A DNA stretch of 64,000 nt from Leptodontidium sp. MPI-SDFR-AT-0119 (taxonomy: Eukaryota; Ascomycota; Leotiomycetes; Helotiales; Leptodontidiaceae), in contig JAHLEZ010000023.1 of the NCBI GenBank assembly GCA_020726505.1, positions 62,001 to 126,000 of the forward strand. Direction: 5' to 3'. The notes beneath the pieces are model-generated. The model was not told where the DNA came from, ran no database searches, and saw nothing but the letters and a program-made list of their open reading frames with translations. Made by a program: the position numbers and the translations under genes. Shown here piece after piece: positions 34,938 through 42,557 of the stretch (the stretch's first letter is position 1; every line of letters starts with the position of its first letter).

Positions 34938-36224
34938 ATGGCCTCAATACTGACGACGCTATCTAACGATATCCTACTGGAAATCTTGAGCTCCTTGTCG
35001 CAGACAGATCTTTATACTGTCGCACTCGTTTCAAGACGACTCAGAGGCCCAGCCCAACGCATTCTTTATCGGTCTGTCTATCTCAGGCTGCAGGTTCCAA
35101 ACCTCACAAAGTACTGCCCTATCACTGGAAATCTGGATTTATTCACACGCTTCGTAAAGACCATCTCAGATAGCCCACACCTCGGGTCATCCGTTTCTAA
35201 GCTGTCCATTAGTGTATGGTTGTTCACTGGGGGCCCACGCTTTCGTGACCATTCCGACCTCTTAGGTCTGCTGCCGAGTCTCAGATCTTTATCTCTTCGG
35301 CCCCCTCCATTTAATTTCCAACTTTCAATGCTGCCGTCCTCAGCTCTCGAAACACTTCACCTGGGCTTCGCCAGTGGCAGGGACCGCAATGGAAACGGAG
35401 AACCTCATGACCCGCTTGAGATCATTGAGCAGGTTTTCTGGGCGACGCATCTGCGAAGACTGCTCATCGACGGGATTTCCTTTACCCCTGAATTGAGTAC
35501 TTTGTTTCCTCCGAGCCGCCACAGAACTTCACCGATCACAGACTTGGAGTTTCGCAGCGGTAACCAGGAGAAATTTGGGTGTCTTCCCAATATTCTCGCG
35601 TGCATCAAAGAATTGAAGCGATTCACGTTCGAAATGCACACTCCGTGGGAGGCATCACATTGTTACGCTCGGGGAATGGAACCTGCAGCTTTGGGACAGA
35701 TGATTGGAATTCACGCGAGCACCCTAGAGACTCTAGAAATTGCGGCGAGTGATGCTGCTGAGTTTCCAGATACATCACTTTTTGGAAGCTTGGCATGGCA
35801 CCCGAATCTCAAAAGGCTAGCAATACCAGATGAGCTGTTAGTTGTTGTGGAAAATGAGACTTCAACGCTCATTGATGTTTTGCCGCCGAAGCTGGAAGAG
35901 CTCCAACTGCAATTCGCAATGCTCAGAATGCATGGAAACGATAGGAACAGATCGCTCCGTGTCAACAGGCTGCTGCAACTAGCCACAGCGAAGGAGGCTC
36001 GATTTCCTGCGTTAAGAAGAGTTATCTGGTGGTGCCAGCCTTGCGAATGTTGGGATAACGACGGGTCTCGGTACGGGCCAATTTCAGACATGGAAGATCT
36101 AAAGGCAGCTTTTCAAGAAGTTGATGTTGATTTCGAGTTTACCTCAGATCCTTATTTTGAAGGTAGTCCGTTTGGGGGGAAAGAGAGTGGGCATCCGTGG
36201 GGGAGCTACGTGGATGATGAATGA
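34938..36224 (+). CDS. F-box protein with leucine-rich-like C-terminus
   Basis: A single exon of 428 residues. The N-terminus is an F-box (LTTLSNDILLEILSSL, then VALVSRRLRGPAQRILYRSV), which binds SKP1 and recruits substrates to SCF ubiquitin ligases. The rest has leucine-rich-like periodic segments (LPSLRSLSLRPPPF, then ALETLHLGF, HLRRLLIDGISFTP, LETLEIAASD, NLKRLAIPDELL) expected to form a substrate-binding solenoid. The length is typical for fungal F-box/LRR-like proteins. The substrate is unknown. It ends 117 bp from the end of the convergent TPR-CHAT gene. The frame is intact, in contrast to the HET gene on its left. Confidence 0.85.
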   Translation: MASILTTLSNDILLEILSSLSQTDLYTVALVSRRLRGPAQRILYRSVYLRLQVPNLTKYCPITGNLDLFTRFVKTISDSPHLGSSVSKLSISVWLFTGGPRFRDHSDLLGLLPSLRSLSLRPPPFNFQLSMLPSSALETLHLGFASGRDRNGNGEPHDPLEIIEQVFWATHLRRLLIDGISFTPELSTLFPPSRHRTSPITDLEFRSGNQEKFGCLPNILACIKELKRFTFEMHTPWEASHCYARGMEPAALGQMIGIHASTLETLEIAASDAAEFPDTSLFGSLAWHPNLKRLAIPDELLVVVENETSTLIDVLPPKLEELQLQFAMLRMHGNDRNRSLRVNRLLQLATAKEARFPALRRVIWWCQPCECWDNDGSRYGPISDMEDLKAAFQEVDVDFEFTSDPYFEGSPFGGKESGHPWGSYVDDE

Positions 36225-36340
36225 TACGAAAGAGATGTATGTTCCATCCTAATGTCTCTTTTCTAGAGTACAGAGTGAAGCAGTCTCTTCCATTACAAGC
36301 CCGGTTGTTCTGCAAGAATAAATTCGTGTCAAACACCCCA

Positions 36341-39300
36341 TCAAATACCCATATGTATGAACGGTGCCCAAACCATTGGCTGGTCAGGAAACTTTTTTTC
36401 CATCCCCTCGATCCTTCTGGTCTGGTCTCGCAACGCTCTGACAGCATGATGCAAGCCTTCAGCTGCCTTATCGAAATGAACGGTCCCGTCTGGATTCAAC
36501 ATTGTATCCCACACTACCTGGGACACGACCCCGCTTCTCTCGTCATCAACTTGCCATAGAGTTCCAATTGTCTGTGGAAAACCCGCCATCTGGAATGCGC
36601 CTGTAAGATGAATGCCCTCATCCAAAAGATCCAACTCTCTGTTGCTGGATGCGTGGCAGGCTGAAAGATACGCTAAACGTGCACTGGTTACTTTGAGAGC
36701 CGTTATGTCGGCTACTGTCAGGGGATTGGTTTCCCAATCTGATAATAGCAGACTACTATTCGATGGATTCAAAGGATCAACAATACCATGGCAACTGAAG
36801 TGCGCGATGTTACAATGTTGCAGAGCCGACAATATATCTCCCTTATATACCGGACTCTTCAGGACAACTCTAGTGACAACACCCTGTGGTATCTTGTCAA
36901 GAAGTTGTGAAACTTCTTCATTGGCGAACCGCAAGTCTGTTTGATTCGGCGTAGAAGCCATAGCTACAAACACTGCTTTTGTCGAGGTTGCAGCAAGTGC
37001 ACGTTGGGTGACCCTCCAAGAGTAGCTTAATGATCGGATCGTTGTTGCATAGGAAGATATGACTCGATCCAAAGCATTGTCATTCGTTTTCCCAGAATGA
37101 TCTCCTGCGGCATGAAGCGGGAAAATAGACACAAGTCCTACTGGAATCCACCAAACGTGTGGCCATTCATCCGTGTTCCCGCCGATACCCAGTTCCAATA
37201 AGACAGGGCTGATAATTTTCTCCCATAGCCGTTTGGGTGGGCCGTGCAGACGCTTGTTGGTCTTCCTGCGACTAACTGGGCTATCAATCTCAAGTGTTTC
37301 AAGGAATTCTCGTGCATGATGTAAAACATCTTCTTGGTGTAGATCTTTGAGTTGCAATTGCCACGTTCTGTTTCGCTTGACTATCAGTGCATCACTTCGT
37401 ACTGACGACACATTGATTGTCACGACCATCTCATTATCCAAGAGAGATAAATCTTTAATGGAAGGATTAAGGAAGACTTCTTTCATCTTTTGGTCCGAGT
37501 AAATTTGCTCCAGGATATCAGTAATTCGTTTCGAAGTCTTAATTCTTCTCTCCATGTCAAGCGTGGGGCCAATTGGGAGGTCAGATGCTGATGCGAAAGC
37601 ATTGGAAGACCCATCCAGCTGATCGCGAAGAGTTATGAATTCTTTTGTCAGCGTAGAATCGTATTTATCGAGGTCGGTCGTGTCTAGCCGAGTCTCCAGG
37701 AGCAGGGAGTTCATGACACCTCTACTCATTTCAAGTGTCTGGAGAGCTTCTTGGCATTCACCACCTGACTCAAGAATAATTGATGCTCCTATACTGCCAA
37801 GTCCAGAGAAAGTGGCAATATTGTCCTGCTGATCGAGACGACTGAGCAGACGGGGGCTGATTAAAGGAAGTAGTTTGGTCGCCTTTCTGAGGAACGTGAC
37901 TCCCAAGGATGGATTCTCGGACCAAGTTAGAAGCATGCCACGATAGCCTGCCATTACTCGCAGCATGGGTGGTGCGGATTCCAGTTCCAATGCCATTTCA
38001 TAGTACGTCCTTGCTTTGTTGAAATCATAGTGTTGTTCCTTCTTCTCATGTCGCAGCTCGTAAGCCTTTCCAAGGTTATTGAGACACATGCCTCGTATAG
38101 AAAAATCCTTAGGCATCGTATCCGCCGCGAGTTCCAGATGAGCTATTGATTGGTCCAGATATTCGAGATCTTTTTCTGACGACTCCCTCACCACATGCCT
38201 GAGGAAGCAATTCCCCAGATTAACCAAGCAAAGATAGTGGTTCGGTTCCTCTTGGGAAATATCCACCGATATTTGGCATTGCTCAACAGCATTCTGAAAA
38301 TCTGTGTTTGAGCCCGCCAGCTCGTAGCGGATTTGCAGAGCCAATCCCAAACAAGTCAGTCTTCCAGCACGTGTGCGGTCTGTCTCTGATGTCTTTCCTA
38401 ATGCTTCTTCGTAGGAACTTATTGCTTGGTCCAGCGCATCAGGGAGATCCAGTCGTTCAAACTTTCTCACAAGCACATTCCCAAGCGCTGCTAGCGAAGA
38501 CGCATATCCAGGGAGCTCCTCTGACGAACATTCGAGAGCATTTCTAATTGCTTCTTCTGCACCGTCTAGCTCTTCCAGAGCACCCCGAAGCTCAAACCTA
38601 GCTTGCAAAGCTGTACCGAGATTGTGCCAGATCTCAGCTGCAAACGCCGAGCTCGTCGCACAATGCAATGCTTGTTTGTACATTGATACAGCCTCACCAA
38701 GAGTGTCTGGCAAGCCAGAAAATTCGTACTGTCGCAAGAGGGCATTTCCAAGGGCATCTCTTGATTGAGCTTGAATATGTACTTCGCTTAATCTCAAGTT
38801 CACGGCTCGAGTACAAACGTCAACTGCCAGTTTCAGGTCAGACTCCAAGCCTAACTCCTCGAATCTCATACGAAGGGCATTCCCTTTACTGGCAAGACAC
38901 TTCTCGAAGCTCGGATGTTGTGGGTCTATCGTATCAGCTGCAAGAGTAAACAAATCGACAGCATCGTCCAAATCGCTCTTCCTTCGATAGATCTTGAAGC
39001 GGGACGCCAAAGACCCAGCAAGATTCGCGCTCATTCCTGAAAGCCCAGGTAGTCCTTGCTCCTGTGCCATCTCCATAGCCTCCCATCCGTACTCAATAGA
39101 ACTCTCCAGATCAGATGCAGAGTTTGTACTACCATATTTTTCGTACAAAGCGTTTGCATAGTTATCCAGGAAGAGCGCTCTTAGAGGGTACTCGTTGTCT
39201 GTTGAAAAAACTGCCTCGCTACCAACTTCCAAAGCTTTGTCTAAATCCGACTGAGCGTGGCTCACAGCATATCGTGTCGTCAAGGCACCACATAGGTTAC

Positions 39301-39775
39301 AGCAAAGTGCGGGTCTGCTAGCAGACGAAAGATTCAATGCATCTTGGTTGATTTCGATGCACGAATCGAGATCCGATGGGTCACCGCGGTGGTTGTATCG
39401 AGCCTGAAGTGCATTTGCGTAGTTCTTCAAGACTGCTGGTCGAAGTTCGCTCGCGATATGGATCGTAGCTTGCCTGGTGTATTCCACAAAGGCGTCGAGA
39501 TCAACTTCATTCCCTTCAAAATCGTACCTGAGCTGGTAGACTGTGCCAAGATTGTTGAGATACCTGGCCTTCTTTACAGAATCGGATTCATGTTCAATGG
39601 CTTCTATGTAAAGATTCCTAGCCAGTTCCAGATCTCCACGAGAACCTTGGGCGGAATAACGCGCTTGATGGGCTTTGGCAAGTTCATACAAAGCCCAGGC
39701 TCTATCGGGTGATCCAATGGGGCGGTCGTGCAGAGCAGCTTCAGCGGAAGAAACTGCGTCTGAGCTTGAGTCCAT
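36341..39775 (-). CDS. TPR-CHAT protein (caspase/separase-like protease candidate)
   Basis: A single exon of 1,144 residues from the ATG at 39773-39775. CHAT domains are caspase-clan (CD) peptidase-like. About 700 residues of tetratricopeptide-like repeats begin near residue 20, each with an A-x-x-x-RY-x-x-x-G-x-x-x-DLD pattern (for example ALQARYNHRGDPSDLD). The C-terminal CHAT domain has the expected dyad: His in IAHFSCHG (H996) and Cys in YLSACHAS (C1040). It ends with GFPQTIGTLWQVDD and the usual PMVWAPFIHMG close. It probably acts as a soluble sensor-protease, with the repeats keeping the domain inactive until a ligand binds. The frame is open upstream to 40015, but that extension would overlap the leader of the divergent gene and lacks TPR sequence. 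It is head to head with the gasdermin-like gene at 40137, and both dyad residues are present. Confidence 0.88.
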   Translation of the reverse strand: MDSSSDAVSSAEAALHDRPIGSPDRAWALYELAKAHQARYSAQGSRGDLELARNLYIEAIEHESDSVKKARYLNNLGTVYQLRYDFEGNEVDLDAFVEYTRQATIHIASELRPAVLKNYANALQARYNHRGDPSDLDSCIEINQDALNLSSASRPALCCNLCGALTTRYAVSHAQSDLDKALEVGSEAVFSTDNEYPLRALFLDNYANALYEKYGSTNSASDLESSIEYGWEAMEMAQEQGLPGLSGMSANLAGSLASRFKIYRRKSDLDDAVDLFTLAADTIDPQHPSFEKCLASKGNALRMRFEELGLESDLKLAVDVCTRAVNLRLSEVHIQAQSRDALGNALLRQYEFSGLPDTLGEAVSMYKQALHCATSSAFAAEIWHNLGTALQARFELRGALEELDGAEEAIRNALECSSEELPGYASSLAALGNVLVRKFERLDLPDALDQAISSYEEALGKTSETDRTRAGRLTCLGLALQIRYELAGSNTDFQNAVEQCQISVDISQEEPNHYLCLVNLGNCFLRHVVRESSEKDLEYLDQSIAHLELAADTMPKDFSIRGMCLNNLGKAYELRHEKKEQHYDFNKARTYYEMALELESAPPMLRVMAGYRGMLLTWSENPSLGVTFLRKATKLLPLISPRLLSRLDQQDNIATFSGLGSIGASIILESGGECQEALQTLEMSRGVMNSLLLETRLDTTDLDKYDSTLTKEFITLRDQLDGSSNAFASASDLPIGPTLDMERRIKTSKRITDILEQIYSDQKMKEVFLNPSIKDLSLLDNEMVVTINVSSVRSDALIVKRNRTWQLQLKDLHQEDVLHHAREFLETLEIDSPVSRRKTNKRLHGPPKRLWEKIISPVLLELGIGGNTDEWPHVWWIPVGLVSIFPLHAAGDHSGKTNDNALDRVISSYATTIRSLSYSWRVTQRALAATSTKAVFVAMASTPNQTDLRFANEEVSQLLDKIPQGVVTRVVLKSPVYKGDILSALQHCNIAHFSCHGIVDPLNPSNSSLLLSDWETNPLTVADITALKVTSARLAYLSACHASSNRELDLLDEGIHLTGAFQMAGFPQTIGTLWQVDDERSGVVSQVVWDTMLNPDGTVHFDKAAEGLHHAVRALRDQTRRIEGMEKKFPDQPMVWAPFIHMGI

Positions 39776-40136
39776 AGCTTTAGTAATGCTGAAGAATCTG
39801 ATTACGACACTCGGTGACTGGAAAGAAGTAAATGTGAGGACTAATATAAACTCAGGTAATGCATTATGTCCCGATGGAGCAGAGAAGGAGATGACTGAGA
39901 TCAGCCTGGGAAACACAGCCGCATGTTCAAGCGCCAAAACAAATACTGCTGCAGCGTGACGTGGCAAGGAACATTCGCAGCTTGATAGGCTTACAGCCCA
40001 ATTGATGTTCAACAAGGCCTTGTCAGGCTACAATCGTTCCCCTCATGGATCCGATTCCCCTTCATCTACCTCTGACTGTCAAAACAGCAAAAAGTGCTTT
40101 CGTGATTGCAGAAATCCCAAGAAACGGCTTGCTACA
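39776..40136. promoter_or_regulatory. Short bidirectional promoter of the CHAT/gasdermin-like pair
   Basis: 361 bp separate the two divergent starts, one of the shortest divergent spacers in the window, which suggests joint expression. Both reading frames remain open part of the way into it. No individual factor site can be named. Confidence 0.55.
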
Positions 40137-40997
40137 ATGCCTCAACAACCCCTTTCGGTGTTTATGAACGGGTACCTGGACCCAGATCAGGTAGCCTTGG
40201 GCCGTCTCGTTCTCGATATGAAGAGTCCGGGGCAGAACTTCTGTCCTTACGGAACTCTCGATCTCAAGGCGGGCGATGTCTCTATGGCGCCATTCGTCGA
40301 CCTGCAATCTCTCGCCAATGCCGAATCTTCATCTGGGTTCAAGCTCGCTCTCTCAAAAGTTCTTCAGCTCTTTGCTACAAAGTCTCGAACAACCGTTGAC
40401 GAAATCTCCACGAAGACTGCGATGCGCCACCAATTACTTAACGTCAACCTGAAATTTGAGAAGATATTCGAGGAGGACGAGGTCAAGAAGTGGTTGGAGA
40501 AGGTCATTTTGACAGGTTCCGATATCTACATGGTTGTGGGCTTGCACACAATCCAAGACGCTTCAATCAGCCTGAACAGAGCCGCCTCTACAGACGTTGG
40601 ATTCAAAGCTCAGGCTCCAGTAACAGAGGTATTGGTCCCTGGTATTTCAGCCGTTCCAGGAGTGAGGGATGCTCTCGATGTCATAGTCGAAGCGGGTCAC
40701 ACTTCCAGAAGTTCACTTGGAGCCTCATTCGTCACCCCCGGAGAACGAATCATTGCGGTTCAGTACCAAAAGGTCGAAGTAAAAATGGTCTCTTCGAAGG
40801 GGATCAAAAACCTAGTCGATGTTGGTTTGAAGAGGAAAACAATTTGGCAGGCCTTTGGGGCAGCCAGGGGTGGCTCGAAGCTCGATACGTTCGACGTCAG
40901 TTTGGCCGGGAAAATAGACCATGATGATATCGCAGAGGATGGCGAAGTCGAGGCAATCACCATGGACGATGGAGAGGTGTTTGTGATATTGGCTTGA
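40137..40997 (+). CDS. Gasdermin-like pore-former candidate (fungal RCD-1/HET-Q1-type)
   Basis: A single exon of 286 residues from the ATG at 40137 (context ACAATG). The size matches fungal gasdermin-like proteins (about 250-290). The pattern is mostly beta strands with amphipathic alternation: LGRLVLDMKSPGQNF, then LKAGDVSMAPFVDL; a central helix with EEDEVKKWLEKVIL; a strand GSDIYMVVGLHTIQDASISL; and a hairpin ending GERIIAVQYQKVEVKM. The IYMVxGLxxxxxAxI and AVQYxKVxxK strand pair is what I associate with fungal gasdermin-like and related HET-locus proteins. The last 45-50 residues, from about residue 239 (AFGAARGGSKLDTFD onwards), are acidic and could be the short inhibitory tail removed by proteolysis. 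There is no signal peptide. The divergent CHAT gene 361 bp away supports this role. Alternative: an uncharacterised beta-protein of another fold. An in-frame ATG at 40005 would add 44 poorly structured residues. Confidence 0.55.
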   Translation: MPQQPLSVFMNGYLDPDQVALGRLVLDMKSPGQNFCPYGTLDLKAGDVSMAPFVDLQSLANAESSSGFKLALSKVLQLFATKSRTTVDEISTKTAMRHQLLNVNLKFEKIFEEDEVKKWLEKVILTGSDIYMVVGLHTIQDASISLNRAASTDVGFKAQAPVTEVLVPGISAVPGVRDALDVIVEAGHTSRSSLGASFVTPGERIIAVQYQKVEVKMVSSKGIKNLVDVGLKRKTIWQAFGAARGGSKLDTFDVSLAGKIDHDDIAEDGEVEAITMDDGEVFVILA

Positions 40998-41733
40998 TCA
41001 AGGGTCTGTCCCTGGCTTGAGGGCCGCCCAAGCTAGAACGCCAAGGCCCAGATGATTGAACATCCCTTAGTAGCTTAACAAGAGCCTAGAAAAATATCCT
41101 ATCCTCTATATGAATGATTCAGGTACATTTAGCCTCATAAGTACCCTGCAAACAGTTACCTTTCCTCTGCTCGCTGGCTTTCACGTCTCGCCCTTTTTCA
41201 TTCAAGCCCGAGGTAAACAGCATTCGTTCGCAACCTCTCTTCGGTACCTGCTATGTACTAACAGGATACGTGTATTGCTCATCTCGAGGCTTGAAATGTT
41301 GACATGATACCAACAGCCAAGCCAAGTAGTGTGTTCCACTGATATCAGGCATTTAACTATTTTTTTTTCCAATTTGTGGATATTCTTCATGATCTCACTT
41401 ACTGTCATGGTGAAGTAGAGATGCTACGGTTTAAGAGCCACAGTCTTCAATGTTATAATCTGCTAAGAATCTAGATCGCAGAATCCTCTTCGCAAGGCAA
41501 CTCTTCTTCCGCCTGAAGGTGTTAAAAGAATTGCTCTGCCTCCACTTGTTGGCTCACCTATGCCCAACTTTAGTTCAAGAGCCAAGTCGAGTATACCCGA
41601 AGTGACAAAGTAGATATTCACTAAGGAAGGTTGGAATTCAAAAAGACCAGGTGCCACATAAGCCAACGATAATATCCTCTTTTGAAGGTAGCAACAGCTA
41701 GCTATGAAAGCCTCTTCATTCACGCATCCTAGC
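40998..41733. other. Intergenic between gasdermin-like gene and zinc-ribbon gene
   Basis: 736 bp holding two 3' ends (convergent). A minus-strand frame at 41463-41756 overlaps the end of the next gene and has no features. Confidence 0.45.
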
Positions 41734-42557
41734 CTATTCTCCTTCCTGCACCGCACACGTCATAACCTGAAAACCCTTCTTACACCTATTACATTTAATC
41801 CCAGGCTCGCCTTGTGTCCAAAGCCACACCGTCCTCTCAGCCAGACATTTACCATTACCGCAAAGTACCCAAAACTCGAACCGGATATTCTTCCTAATCC
41901 TCGCCCCGTCAGGAAGCTCCTCAACATCCGGATTGTAGTAAGGGGAGTTCGGATCGCGAAGCTCGGACATGGAAGGTATCGGGCGCATTCCTGGGCGTCG
42001 CATATTGGGATCGTCGGGATGACCGCCTTGGTTTCGCCCTGGTCGCCTCTGTTGACCTCCACTTCGCTGTCCTCCTTGGGGTTGAGGTTGGATTCTGCCG
42101 CCGCTTCGTCGTAGAGGACTGGAGCCTTGGCCGGGACCTGTTAGAGGAACTCGAGTTAGTTCTAGTACGTAATTATTGTGATAGTGTTTCCGCCTGCGCC
42201 ACTCATGACCATGGTAGACGAGCTTGACAAGCTGAACGAGCTGGAAGAACTTGACGAGCTACTCGTGTTGCTCGTGCCGGTTGTGTTTTGTAGGGGCACT
42301 TACACCCCGTTCACAATGAGTTGCATTTGGTTTTGGAGAGACTGGCCAGAACCACCACCGCCTGCGCCTGCGGAATTTGGGTTGTTGAAAGGTAAGCCCT
42401 GTCCGAAAGGGTTGGGAGCTTGACCTCCAACGCCAGCACCAGGATTCATATTGAGGTTCAGTGCAGCTGCTTGTTGTTGTTGCGCTTGAAACTGGGCTTG
42501 CTGGGCTTGTTGAGCTAGCTGTATCATTTGCTGGAGAGGAGTCTGAGGAAAATTCAT
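41734..42557 (-). CDS. Q-rich protein with C-terminal zinc ribbon
   Basis: Three exons, 42304-42557, 42203-42258 and 41734-42137, give 237 residues. Exon 1 encodes a glutamine-rich start (MIQLAQQAQQAQFQAQQQQA) and a Gly/Asn/Pro-rich stretch. Exon 2 encodes mainly serines. Exon 3 encodes an R/G/Q-rich linker and a small domain with FEFWVLCGNGKC and IKCNRCKKGFQVMTC, two cysteine pairs typical of a zinc ribbon. The composition suggests a nuclear RNA- or transcription-associated protein. I do not recognise the family. Joining exon 1 directly to exon 3 would put the zinc domain out of frame. A short middle exon using the strong donor GTAAGT (42303-42298) restores it. Three acceptors (exon starts 42270, 42261 or 42258) all keep the frame; the 42258 choice gives a 45-nt intron. 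Confidence 0.7.

Noticed and set aside
41760..42062. Alternative minus frame of exon 3 of the zinc-ribbon gene
   Set aside because: Directly joined splicing would favour it, but it destroys the C-x4-C / C-x2-C zinc ribbon; the three-exon model restores that domain.
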